Below, one piece after another: positions 15,245 through 23,002 of a stretch of DNA of 33,566 bases. The notes beneath the pieces are model-generated. The model made no database searches. It was not told where the DNA came from and saw only the letters and a list, made by a program, of their open reading frames with translations. The position numbers and the translations under genes are program-made. This DNA comes from an uncultured Eubacteriales bacterium. Its GTDB lineage: Bacteria; Bacillota; Clostridia; Peptostreptococcales; Anaerovoracaceae. The stretch lies in contig OMXT01000043.1 in NCBI GenBank assembly GCA_900315125.1, positions 1 through 33,566 of the forward strand. The letters run 5' to 3'. Numbering within the stretch: position 1 is the stretch's first letter; each line of letters starts with the position of its first letter.

Positions 15245-16038
15245 CTTAATATCCCGATCCGCTGCTCTGCCGCAAGCAGCGTGTCCCGAAGCTCCGGGGT
15301 CAGGTAGGTCAGGGCTCGGTTCCTGAGGTCAGCAGGGACGCCGTAGTAGGCCTGGGCTATCCCTCCGGCGATTGCGGATGTTGTATCGCAGTCCCCTCCA
15401 ATGGAGATACAGTTGCGGATGGTATCCTCGTAGCCCGTGGATTCGAAGAACCCTTCCAGCGCCTGAGGCATGGATGCCTGACAAGTTTCTGCACCGTGGA
15501 TATACGTAGGACGGATCTGTTCTAATGTAAAATCTATCGGGTAGAAGTTCTCCTCGATGTAAGCGCGGATCTCTTTCATACTCTTGCCATTCCTTGCCAG
15601 CCAGATCGCTGCTGCAGCCGCCTGGGCGCCCTTGATCCCCTCCGGATGGTTATGGGTCACGGAAGCGGTGATTTCCGCCATATCCAGCGCGTCCTGAAGG
15701 GACCTGGCGGCGAATCCGCAGGCGCTGACACGCATGGCAGAACCGTTCCCGCAGCTGTTGTAGGGCTGGGGATCATCACCGAACATCCAGCGGATGAACC
15801 GTCCGCCGTAGCCGCAGCCGGGGTAGTGCCTGCCGATCTCCTGCATGCAGCGGATGGTCAGCTCCGCCAGGTCGCTGCGGTCCGGGGCACAAAGGCTTAC
15901 TGCCTTGGCTACGGCAATGGTCATCACCGTATCATCGGTAAAATAACAGTCGTCTGCCAGGAACTCAAAGTCCTTCGTCTTAATATTATGGAATTCAAAT
16001 CGCGAACCTGCGATATCTCCTATGATCGCTCCTATCAT
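15217..16038 (-). CDS. ADP-ribosylglycohydrolase (ARH/DraG family)
   Basis: A 273-residue single-domain ARH protein, predicted to hydrolyse ADP-ribose from a modified side chain or from a small ADP-ribosyl compound. Motifs: MIGAIIGDIAGSRFEF at the start, metal-binding FTDDTVM at 33-39, NGSAMRVS at 98-105, THNHPEG and the second metal site GGDCDTT at 214-220. All ligand Asp residues are present. AGGAGG precedes the ATG by 9 bases. It shares a related upstream segment with the PARG-ARH gene, and follows the macro-domain gene by 124 bases on the same strand. The last residues are encoded by the left arm of a terminator, which probably extends the natural C-terminus. Confidence 0.93.
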   Translation of the reverse strand: MIGAIIGDIAGSRFEFHNIKTKDFEFLADDCYFTDDTVMTIAVAKAVSLCAPDRSDLAELTIRCMQEIGRHYPGCGYGGRFIRWMFGDDPQPYNSCGNGSAMRVSACGFAARSLQDALDMAEITASVTHNHPEGIKGAQAAAAAIWLARNGKSMKEIRAYIEENFYPIDFTLEQIRPTYIHGAETCQASMPQALEGFFESTGYEDTIRNCISIGGDCDTTSAIAGGIAQAYYGVPADLRNRALTYLTPELRDTLLAAEQRIGILRKKSCLRRL

Positions 16039-16095
16039 ATGATCTTACCTCCTGTTCTACTGGTGTATCTGCTTTCTTTATTCTGTGATAAGCAT

Positions 16096-16162
16096 ACGCC
16101 AGAAGAGCTCCGATATGGTCGTCCGGCAGGCGACAATTACGGATGCCTGCGCCGCCGCAGCG
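16096..16162. repeat. Upstream segment shared with the PARG-ARH gene (copy B)
   Basis: This is the second copy of the 83-base segment, about 60-125 bases upstream of the ARH start. Its hairpin is GTCGTC-CGGCA-GGCGAC on the plus strand, where copy A has GTCGCC-TGCCG-GGCGAC: the five-base loop is the exact reverse complement while the arms are conserved. The plus-strand reading MVVRQATITDACAAAALFL looks like the start of a GNAT acetyltransferase but is lost after about 20 residues. Confidence 0.5.
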
Positions 16163-17245
16163 CTATTTCTCACTGCTGAGCGTCGGCTGACCGTAGTTGA
16201 ACAGCGCAGCATCGATCGTATAAATGTTATAGTTTTTTTCTTTAACGAAATAAGAGATGATCAGATCGAATCTGCTGCTGGGGGACAAAGCAATCCCTGC
16301 CCTTGACAGGAGATCCTGCAATGCGGGCATATCCAGCTCCAGAGCAATCGCGAGAGCGACCGCTGTCTTCTTCGTCGGATGGTAATCTTTATTGCAGCGG
16401 ATGCGGGAGAAGAGCTTGCGGTCGATATTCGCTTTCTTATACACTGCCACGTCATCCATGCCCTTCTCGTCGATCAGCCGGAACAGCCGCTGCTGGAAGG
16501 TATCGCCGGTATTTTCCAGCAGTTCATCCAGGCTTTCGCCTCCTGCTGCCGGAGGTTTTCCGGCTGGCATGCCCTTCGCTGCCTGCAGATGAGCTGGCAG
16601 AGACATGCCCTCCTGCCCCTCGCCTCTCCGTTCAGCATCAGCAGCGACACGCAGCGCGTCCAGATACTCCCGCCGCCGGTCATTACCGCCCCGGTATTCT
16701 TCTCTGCCAATGCTGTGAACTCCGTTCTCATCGATGTATTCCGAGATATCGCTCATGAGCCTGCCGGAAAGTTCAAATGCCTTTCGGTCGAAGACGACCA
16801 GGATCACGTCCATGTCGCTGGTCAGCAGGAAACGGCTGATTTCAGCAAGTGCGATCTGCAGCGCCTCATCCTTCGGAAATCCATATACCCCCGTAGCGAT
16901 AAGCGGAAAGGCGATACTTCCGCACTTCAGCTCATCCGCCAGCTCCAGTGAATTCCGGTAGCAATCATGCAGGATCTCCCGTTCGCTGTGATTCCCGTCG
17001 ATCCACGCCGGTCCTACGGTATGGATCACATACCTGGCCTGCAGCTGAAAGGCGTCGGTGCTCCTCGCCTGTCCCGGCTCTATCACGCCGATCTTCTTTC
17101 GCTGGGCAAGGAGCTGCTTTTCTCCCGCAGCACTGTAAATCGCCCGATCCGTTCCGTCTCCTATGACAGGTTTGGGATTGGCGGTATTTACTATCGCATC
17201 GGCTTTTACTTTTGTAATATCATTTCTTATGATCTGAAAGGGCAT
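16163..17245 (-). CDS. Macro-domain protein with XRE-like C-terminal domain
   Basis: A 360-residue protein. Residues 1-170 form a macro domain, a module that binds ADP-ribose and in some families removes it: NDITKVKADAIVNTANP at 8-24, IGDGTDRAIYSAAG at 28-41 and LIATGVYGFP at 115-124. The first loop reads GDGTDRAIY where many macro domains have GGGVDxAIH, a recognised variant rather than damage. A low-complexity linker (about 180-240) leads to a C-terminal helix-turn-helix-like domain (YKKANIDRKLFSRIRCNKDYHPTKKTAVALAIALELD, then SPSSRFDLIISYFVKEKNY). This pairing suggests an ADP-ribose-responsive DNA-binding or adaptor protein. GAGGTG precedes the ATG. It ends in TAG. Confidence 0.88.
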   Translation of the reverse strand: MPFQIIRNDITKVKADAIVNTANPKPVIGDGTDRAIYSAAGEKQLLAQRKKIGVIEPGQARSTDAFQLQARYVIHTVGPAWIDGNHSEREILHDCYRNSLELADELKCGSIAFPLIATGVYGFPKDEALQIALAEISRFLLTSDMDVILVVFDRKAFELSGRLMSDISEYIDENGVHSIGREEYRGGNDRRREYLDALRVAADAERRGEGQEGMSLPAHLQAAKGMPAGKPPAAGGESLDELLENTGDTFQQRLFRLIDEKGMDDVAVYKKANIDRKLFSRIRCNKDYHPTKKTAVALAIALELDMPALQDLLSRAGIALSPSSRFDLIISYFVKEKNYNIYTIDAALFNYGQPTLSSEK

Positions 17246-17272
17246 AGGTTCACCTCATATCGCAATATAATA

Positions 17273-18862
17273 TTATTTGTCAGCAGAAATTCTCCATTCG
17301 CCGAGCGTCCTCTGTTCTTCAGAGAACGATGCTCCGATCTTTATCACCGTCCTCGCATCCGCCCCATAAGGCCGGGCATAGCCGCGCTGGTCGATCTGCT
17401 GCAGAGCCTCTTCCGCAGTCTTCCCCTTTTTAAATTCAAATATATACACGTATTTCTCATTTTCGACGATGCAGTCGCTGCGTCCCCCTGCCGAATGAAC
17501 TTCAGCGTGAACATACTGCCCCAGAACAGTGAAAACGGCATAGATTACATTTCGCCACTCCTGTTCATTATCCGGCGCTTTTCCTTCATGATAAGGGATG
17601 CCTGCAAGCAGTGCCTGAAGCATCACCATAAATGACTGTGCATCGCCCTCTGAAAGGTAGCCTGTCATCTTTTCTGCACTGAAAGCACCGTCCGGTGCAG
17701 AGTATCGCGGACTGACCATAGGGATAAGTGATTCCAGGTATCCGTATTTTACCTCATCATTTGGATAGGAAAGGGTAAACGAGTGAAAACGTCGGTCATA
17801 TCCGGTGATCGTCAGATATCCGGACTGGTAATACAGCGGCACAAGATCTTCATCGTCTGCACGGTAATTGCTGATTCTCGCTTCCGTCGCGCTGACGCCG
17901 TCAGTAAACTCCTGAACCGGCCTCCCTGACTGCATCAGCTTCTTATACAGGAATTTCGGCGTTCCTGTTTCAAACCAATAGCTGCCGAATTCCTGATCGG
18001 ATAGGGCGTTCAGGATGCTGAAGGGATTGTAAATGCCCTCCATATTTTTACTGAAATGATACCCGTCGTACATTCTGGCCAGTTCAGCCTTTGTTTCTGC
18101 CTCGCTCATACCCTGCGCTTCCGCCATGGCGTCGATTTCAGGAGCAAAATTATCCGTCAGTTCTGTCTCTGTAATTCCGCAGATCGCAGAATAGGCAGGC
18201 AGCAGCGATATATCCCTCATCTGATTGAGGTCAGAGAAAATCGATGTTTTACTGAACTTCGTCACGCCTGTGATAAAAACAAATTTAAGATCGTCATCCG
18301 CGTCTTTCAGAATGCTGAAGAACGACTGGAATATTTCACGATTCTTCTCTTCCATTTCCGGATTATCAGCAGCATTCGCAAGAAGAGGCTTATCATACTC
18401 ATCCACAAGAACAACAACCGGCTGACCTGCGCTCTCATGCAGCGCGCTGATCAGGTTGCGAAACCTAACGGGCAGCGTCTGCCCTGTTATGGAGCCATCC
18501 GGAATGCCGTATTCCCGGGCTGACTTCCTCAGCACATTGCTGAGCTGATCCGGCAGTCCATCCGGTTCGCTGTACGCCCCGCCGGACAGACTGAAACGGA
18601 TCACCGGATATTCCGTCCACGGTTCCCCGTTCTGTTCTCTGAGCCTTTCCGCAGCAAGGCCGCAGAAAAGTTCTTTCCGCCCCCTGAAATACGCTTCCAT
18701 CGCGGAGACAAGCAGACTTTTCCCGAAACGCCTTGGACGGCTCAGAAAGTATGATTTGCCGGCAAAAGCCAGCTTCCAGATATATTCGGTTTTATCGACA
18801 TACAGGTATCCATTCCTGCGGATATCCTCAAAGGACTGAATTCCGATCGGCAGCTTTCTCAT
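17273..18862 (-). CDS. AAA-ATPase-like protein with C-terminal PD-(D/E)XK nuclease domain (DUF1703 type)
   Basis: A 529-residue protein. The N-terminus has the AAA_ATPase_like pattern LPIGIQSFEDIRRNGYLYVDKTEYIWKL and a P-loop variant SRPRRFGKSLLVSAMEAYF (about 41-60). The ATPase continues with VVLVDEYDKPLL (Walker B) and FVFITGVTKFSKTSIFSDLNQM. The C-terminus has a PD-(D/E)XK nuclease core: HSAGGRSDCIV, then YIFEFKKGKTAEEALQQI. The family is abundant in many copies in gut Clostridia and Bacteroidetes and its function is unknown; mobile-element or defence roles are only suggestions. It is 27 bases upstream of the macro-domain gene on the same strand. GGGGAG precedes the ATG by 6 bases. Confidence 0.9.
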   Translation of the reverse strand: MRKLPIGIQSFEDIRRNGYLYVDKTEYIWKLAFAGKSYFLSRPRRFGKSLLVSAMEAYFRGRKELFCGLAAERLREQNGEPWTEYPVIRFSLSGGAYSEPDGLPDQLSNVLRKSAREYGIPDGSITGQTLPVRFRNLISALHESAGQPVVVLVDEYDKPLLANAADNPEMEEKNREIFQSFFSILKDADDDLKFVFITGVTKFSKTSIFSDLNQMRDISLLPAYSAICGITETELTDNFAPEIDAMAEAQGMSEAETKAELARMYDGYHFSKNMEGIYNPFSILNALSDQEFGSYWFETGTPKFLYKKLMQSGRPVQEFTDGVSATEARISNYRADDEDLVPLYYQSGYLTITGYDRRFHSFTLSYPNDEVKYGYLESLIPMVSPRYSAPDGAFSAEKMTGYLSEGDAQSFMVMLQALLAGIPYHEGKAPDNEQEWRNVIYAVFTVLGQYVHAEVHSAGGRSDCIVENEKYVYIFEFKKGKTAEEALQQIDQRGYARPYGADARTVIKIGASFSEEQRTLGEWRISADK

Positions 18863-18927
18863 CGCTTTCTCCCCGCTTTACAATAGATTTCAATATCCTT
18901 ATTGTAGCACAGATACCTGTTTTAGTC

Positions 18928-20595
18928 CTATGCGAGAATCAATTCTATGGCGCGGTTCAGCAGCCGGGGCGTGCGCTCACAGAGGTCCGTCTTATTCACA
19001 CGCTCCGTCACTTTGTGGAAATCCTTTCCCCAGGGTCCTATATTGATGCAGGGCATGGAGATCGCTTCGATCGCATCCACCGGAAGATCGTAGTAATGCC
19101 CCAGCAGAGGCATGGACTCCTCCAGCGCCTGGTAGATCTCCTGTCCGTCCGTTATGCTGGAGAAGGAGAGATCGCAGATTCCTGTATAGAAGTATTCCCT
19201 GTTGTAATGCTGACCGAAATTTTCTTCCGCATAGCGGTTCAGGTCATCATAGAGGTTCTCAGCCGCAGGATCCATTCCTTGGAAATAAATATTCGATACA
19301 CTGGGATAATAGGGCGGGATCAGCCCGTACACGACCCGGGGGGAAAGATCATCGATGTACTCATATACGAACTCCACGATCTTCAGGTTGCTCTGGATCA
19401 GGTCAAGCTCCCCGTCCGCAACCTGCTGGAGGATCTCGCCCATCCGGGATTTGTAGTCATTGCGGAAACGCTCGCCGTAGGTGTTTTCTGCTTCCGCAAA
19501 CAGCTCATTAAAATCCATCACCTTCGTCTTCCAGGGAAGCGCCTGTGCCACAGGCTTCGCCGCCTCGCAGAATCTGCGGTAACTCTCGTTCATATCCTGA
19601 ATCACCGCGTCGAAAGACTCTTCGCAGATTTTCTTCACTCTGGAAAGGACAGCGGAAGGCCGCTGGTTCAGCGTCAGTATGCTGAAGCAGCCGTAGGAGG
19701 AAATAGGCATGGAAACGTCATAGTGCGTCTTGCTGTCTTTCATACAAAGCCATGTTGGCGGAGGCGCGCACTCATCGCCCACTACATCGGAAAAGTCGAT
19801 ATTCAGCTCCGTGCGTCGGACGATCTCGCTGAGCAGATTGACCGGGTTCAGTCCCTCATAGACCTTTCCGATATGGGACAGATAACCCCTGACATATACA
19901 AAGGGCATGATCTTCCCTACAGTTCCTTCGGAAAATACGCCGGTTTCCGGGTCCTTCCGCTGGTGAGGCTCGGAGTTGATCATCATCTTGTATTCCAGGC
20001 CGTATTTCTCCTTCAGTTCAGCCAGCAGCTTCACAGCCGCCCGCATGCCTGCGGACATGTTCTCTTCGTCAGGGACTGCAGTGACGATCACGTTCCCCCG
20101 GAAATCCTTCAGCCGGGAATACCGCTCCAGCAGGCTGAACTGGATGGAGCCGCCGCCCTTCATGTCGCAGCCGCCCCTGCCGAAGAGCCAGTCTCCGGAA
20201 GCCAGATCCTGCCGGGCATCTTCCGGGAGGGAGCCGCTGATCTTCTTCAGTTCCTCCCCCAGCTCATCCGGCGAGAATGCCAGAGGCTTAAGAAGCTTAT
20301 AGTCTTCCACGTCCACTACATCGTTGTGATGGATCAGGACCACCGTATCATTTCCCGTTCCCCTGACCATGGCATAGGAGACTTTTCTGTCAAAGGGATC
20401 GCCTTCGATACCATAGGTGCCGTAGAATTCCGGGTGTTCCCGGAAATAGGGGATCTTTCCCAGCCTGTCCATCAGATAATATTCCGCCTCTTTCTCCCCC
20501 GGCGTATAGGTCAGGCTCTTTGCGCCGATATACCCGTAGAGAAAATCCTTAATATCCGTTCCAATGTTCTTCAGCACGTTCGTTTCTTCTATCAC
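18928..20595 (-). CDS. RocB-like M20 family peptidase
   Basis: A 555-residue cytoplasmic protein of the M20 metallopeptidase family, closest in layout to RocB, named for the arginine utilisation operon of Bacillus, whose biochemical activity is not defined. Metal-site motifs: LIHHNDVVDVEDY (His90, Asp92), GRGGCDMKGG (Asp144) and PDEENMSAG (Glu177-Glu178). The start is GTG at 20595 with AAGGTGG upstream, only three bases after the stop of the small Nif11-like gene, so the two are tightly coupled. Length matches RocB (about 560). The stop is TAG. Hydrolysis of a peptide, acyl-amino acid or similar amide is likely; the substrate is unknown. Confidence 0.88.
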   Translation of the reverse strand: MIEETNVLKNIGTDIKDFLYGYIGAKSLTYTPGEKEAEYYLMDRLGKIPYFREHPEFYGTYGIEGDPFDRKVSYAMVRGTGNDTVVLIHHNDVVDVEDYKLLKPLAFSPDELGEELKKISGSLPEDARQDLASGDWLFGRGGCDMKGGGSIQFSLLERYSRLKDFRGNVIVTAVPDEENMSAGMRAAVKLLAELKEKYGLEYKMMINSEPHQRKDPETGVFSEGTVGKIMPFVYVRGYLSHIGKVYEGLNPVNLLSEIVRRTELNIDFSDVVGDECAPPPTWLCMKDSKTHYDVSMPISSYGCFSILTLNQRPSAVLSRVKKICEESFDAVIQDMNESYRRFCEAAKPVAQALPWKTKVMDFNELFAEAENTYGERFRNDYKSRMGEILQQVADGELDLIQSNLKIVEFVYEYIDDLSPRVVYGLIPPYYPSVSNIYFQGMDPAAENLYDDLNRYAEENFGQHYNREYFYTGICDLSFSSITDGQEIYQALEESMPLLGHYYDLPVDAIEAISMPCINIGPWGKDFHKVTERVNKTDLCERTPRLLNRAIELILA

Positions 20596-20598
20596 TTC

Positions 20599-20916
20599 TT
20601 ACCACCTTCTGCCGCCAGCTGCGGGCTGCTCCATCGTCTCCAGATCCTTCATAAACTGCTCGTAATAATCGTCTTCGCCCAAAAGATCCGGATGATTTTC
20701 CCCGCCGCCGTTTATGCTGCGCTTCATCTGGGCGATCATCTCCTCTCCGGCGCACACCAGATCCATGGGGTAGATCTCATATCCAAGATCTCTGCTTACG
20801 CGGCAGAATGCCGTCACCGGATCCTTCTCCCTGCGGCTGTCCAGCAGCCTCTGCCTTATTTCCGGATCTTTCCGCGCCATTTTCCTGAGTTCAAAAAGAC
20901 AGCTGCCTGCATCCAT
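20599..20916 (-). CDS. Small Nif11-like protein of unknown function, 105 aa
   Basis: The ATG at 20916 is chosen because AAGGAG lies 7 bases upstream; that site is formed by the last codons of yoeB, whose TAA ends one base before this ATG. The N-terminal half (LFELRKMARKDPEIRQRLLDSRREKDPVTAFCRVSRDLGYEI) is helical and resembles a Nif11-type segment. It is followed by SINGGGENHPDLLGEDDYYEQFMKDLE, which looks like a conserved family-specific tail. There is no signal or membrane segment. It is three bases upstream of the RocB-like peptidase gene, which suggests a functional pair. The Nif11 match is by eye and weak; a double-glycine leader of a modified peptide is conceivable but not shown. Confidence 0.6.
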   Translation of the reverse strand: MDAGSCLFELRKMARKDPEIRQRLLDSRREKDPVTAFCRVSRDLGYEIYPMDLVCAGEEMIAQMKRSINGGGENHPDLLGEDDYYEQFMKDLETMEQPAAGGRRW

Positions 20917-20917
20917 T

Positions 20918-21181
20918 TTAGTTCTCCTTACAGTGATACCTGCATCCGAGAATATAAATATTCTCTTCATCAATTCGATAAATCAAACGTTCTTTGTCAT
21001 TGATCCGACGGCTCCAGAATCCTGATAAATCGCCAACCAGCGGTTCTGGCTTTCCCAGCCCTTCATTTCCATTTCGGGAAATATCCTCAAGCAGCTGATT
21101 TATCTTTTTTAAAGTCTTTCGATCCTCCGTCTGCCAATACACATAATCCTTCCAGCCATTATGCGTAAATACTTTATTCAT
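20918..21181 (-). CDS. yoeB: YoeB-type mRNA interferase toxin
   Basis: An 87-residue RelE/YoeB-fold ribosome-dependent mRNA endonuclease. The start MNKVFTHNGWKDYVYWQTEDRKTLKKINQLLEDI is the standard YoeB opening. The catalytic text SGFWSRRINDKERLIYRI and the final CRYHCKEN, with the essential His and the aromatic residue, are all present, so the toxin looks active. The ATG at 21181 overlaps the antitoxin gene by 8 bases, typical of translational coupling. A longer start at 21196 is unlikely. The end of the gene supplies the Shine-Dalgarno for the next gene. Confidence 0.93.
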   Translation of the reverse strand: MNKVFTHNGWKDYVYWQTEDRKTLKKINQLLEDISRNGNEGLGKPEPLVGDLSGFWSRRINDKERLIYRIDEENIYILGCRYHCKEN

Positions 21182-21440
21182 CGGATTCTGCCTCAATCAG
21201 ACCGTGGACGGATACCATTCCCTTTTCCAACTGCTTTTTTGATTCCATAAGCCAGTCATAGTTCGCCTGACTTCCCATCACATAAATATTTTCCATCAGA
21301 TTGTTGTAGGATTCTTCTGACATCATGACAACATTCCGGTTATCCTTTCTCGTGACAACCAGTGTTTCATAGTCATCGTTTACACGGTCCATATAGCTTT
21401 TCATGTTTTCACGAAGATTTGTATAGTTTACTGCCAGCAT
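21174..21440 (-). CDS. yefM: YefM-type antitoxin (Phd/YefM family)
   Basis: An 88-residue antitoxin that neutralises YoeB and represses its own promoter. The N-terminal DNA-binding fold is complete (MLAVNYTNLRENMKSYMDRVNDDYETLVVTRKDNRNVVMMSEESYNNLMEN), followed by a disordered acidic toxin-binding tail ending in EAESDE. AGGAGG precedes the ATG by 9 bases. Upstream lies a promoter with a GTACAG/CTGTAC palindrome between its boxes. The antitoxin comes first, as in other YefM-YoeB pairs. Confidence 0.94.
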   Translation of the reverse strand: MLAVNYTNLRENMKSYMDRVNDDYETLVVTRKDNRNVVMMSEESYNNLMENIYVMGSQANYDWLMESKKQLEKGMVSVHGLIEAESDE

Positions 21441-21468
21441 CGTTCCATACCTCCTCGGTTTTTATTAT

Positions 21469-21497
21469 ATTATAACGTACAGTTTTCTGTACTTCAA
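21469..21497 (-). promoter_or_regulatory. yefM-yoeB promoter with operator palindrome
   Basis: On the minus strand TTGAAG (21497-21492), 17-base spacer, TATAAT (21474-21469). The spacer holds the inverted repeat GTACAG-AAAA-CTGTAC (21492-21477). YefM-YoeB of E. coli recognises TGTACA-like cores, so this palindrome is the likely autoregulatory operator and would block RNA polymerase directly. Confidence 0.8.
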
Positions 21498-21629
21498 TTG
21501 TTATTTAACATTTACGCGCGGGACTTTCTCTTAATGATATTTTCACAACAAAGGACAGCCTTCCCCGCGGGATAAGCTGCCCTTTCTGTCAGATGATTAT
21601 TCAATTCGCCCATTCGCGGCAAATCGAAT

Positions 21630-22844
21630 TTAAATGTGATATGCCTCTTCGTGATGGAGTGCTTCGTCCAGTCCTTCCTCTTCCGCTTCTTCCGAGACAC
21701 GGACGGGCAGGAAGCAGTTGACCACCTTCAGGATCAGCCATGTGACGGCAAAGGCATAGACGCCGGCAAATACGGTTGCGCCGAGCTGGATCAGGAACTG
21801 GTGAACGTCTCCTTCGATCAGGCCGCTGACGCCATTGACAGAGGAAGCTGCGAACACGCCGGTCAGGATGGTTCCCAGAATGCCGCCTACGCCGTGAACA
21901 CCCCATACGTCCAGCGCGTCGTCCCAGCCCCTGCGATTCTTAAACTGAACCGCATAGTAACATACGATACCAGCAGCGAGACCGACGATGACTGCTGACC
22001 AGGGCTTGATGTAGCCCGCTGCCGGAGTTACTGTGGCAAGTCCTGCCAGAGCGCCTGTCATGACTCCTACGAAACTGGGCTTTCCATCCTTGATCCAGGA
22101 AATGATCAGCCAGGAGATCATGGCGAAGGATGCGCCGAGATCTGTATTGACAAACGCGATAGCGGCCAGGCCGTTTGCGCCCAGAGCGCCGCCTGCGTTG
22201 AATCCGAACCAGCCGAACCACAGGAGGCCGGTTCCCAGTGCTACATGAGTGACGTTATGAGGTTCCAGGTCATCCTTGCTCTGGACATGACGTTTACCTA
22301 CAAAGAATACGGATGCCAGGGCTGCCATACCTGCGCTGGCATGTACAACGATGCCGCCGGCGAAGTCAACGACGCCAAGCTGTCCCAGGAATCCGCCGCC
22401 CCATACCCAGTGGCACAGGGGAGCATAAATAAGGATGCTCCAGAACACAAGGAACACGAGGTAACTCTTAAAATTAACCCGGTCCGCAAAGGCGCCGGTT
22501 ATCAGCGCCGGAGTCAGGATCGCAAACATCTCCTGATAACTGAAATAGGTAAAGAACGGGATCGTCTTGCTGTAAGCGGGATTCGGATCCATTCCCACCG
22601 CGTTCAGGAAACAGTATTTGGCGCCTCCGATAATTCCGCCGATATCCGGTCCGAAAGCCATGGAAAATCCGAAAATAAACCAGATGATAGTTACAACGCC
22701 CATGGATATAAAGCTCTGCATCATAATCGTCAGAACGTTTTTCTTGTTAACAAGGCCGCCGTAGAAGAACGCGACGCCCGGCGTCATAATAAATACCAGG
22801 GCTGCACATACCATCATAAAGGCAGTATCACCGTGATCGATCAT
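21630..22844 (-). CDS. amt: Ammonium transporter (Amt/MEP/Rh family)
   Basis: A 404-residue, 11-helix membrane protein that moves ammonium into the cell. The helix-1 text MTPGVAFFYGGLVNKKNVL, the Phe-gate segment LTPALITGAFADR, HWVWGGGFL (conserved Trp), VDFAGGIVVHASAG with the first twin His at 168, and VWGVHGVGGILGT with the second at 317 are all intact, so transport should be functional. The C-terminal tail (EEAEEEGLDEALHHEEAYHI) is acidic; no glnK/glnB gene for a PII partner is adjacent. AAAGGAG precedes the ATG by 9 bases. It lies downstream of the Amt-kinase and response-regulator genes, separated by a terminator hairpin. Confidence 0.96.
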   Translation of the reverse strand: MIDHGDTAFMMVCAALVFIMTPGVAFFYGGLVNKKNVLTIMMQSFISMGVVTIIWFIFGFSMAFGPDIGGIIGGAKYCFLNAVGMDPNPAYSKTIPFFTYFSYQEMFAILTPALITGAFADRVNFKSYLVFLVFWSILIYAPLCHWVWGGGFLGQLGVVDFAGGIVVHASAGMAALASVFFVGKRHVQSKDDLEPHNVTHVALGTGLLWFGWFGFNAGGALGANGLAAIAFVNTDLGASFAMISWLIISWIKDGKPSFVGVMTGALAGLATVTPAAGYIKPWSAVIVGLAAGIVCYYAVQFKNRRGWDDALDVWGVHGVGGILGTILTGVFAASSVNGVSGLIEGDVHQFLIQLGATVFAGVYAFAVTWLILKVVNCFLPVRVSEEAEEEGLDEALHHEEAYHI

Positions 22845-22893
22845 TTTTTCTCACTCCTTTCAATGATTCTCTCTCAACTTCTATATATAGTTT

Positions 22894-22930
22894 AAAAAAA
22901 AGGAGCTTTACGAACCATCCGTAAAACTCC
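22894..22930 (-). terminator. Strong intrinsic terminator between the response regulator and amt
   Basis: On the minus strand GGAGTTTTACG (22930-22920) pairs with CGTAAAGCTCC (22912-22902) with one mismatch and a 7-base loop, followed by eight T (22901-22894). It ends 49 bases before the amt ATG. It can end the kinase-regulator transcript or act as an attenuator in the amt leader; a direct repeat of GGAGTTTT just upstream (near 22945) could form an alternative pairing. Confidence 0.8.
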
Positions 22931-22964
22931 CTATTTTTTCGGGGAAAACTCCTCATTTTAATGA

Positions 22965-22999
22965 GCAGGAATAAAGGCCGGTCAGGGCTTTGTTCCTGC
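22965..22999. repeat. Hairpin carrying the AACAAAGCCC motif after the response regulator gene
   Basis: The 35-base inverted repeat pairs GCAGGAA with TTCCTGC, then AAAG with CTTT, around GGTCA. It starts four bases after the stop of the leftward response regulator gene. The minus-strand reading GGAACAAAGCCCTGACCGG recurs almost unchanged at 27865 and 33438. Confidence 0.6.
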
Positions 23000-23002
23000 A
23001 TC

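Noticed and set aside
18733-21003. Plus-strand 756-residue frame
   Set aside because: Antisense to the RocB-like, Nif11-like and part of the AAA-like genes; no ribosome site or recognisable motif.
21512-21700. Small basic protein downstream of amt
   Set aside because: It overlaps the end of amt in another frame and has no ribosome binding site.
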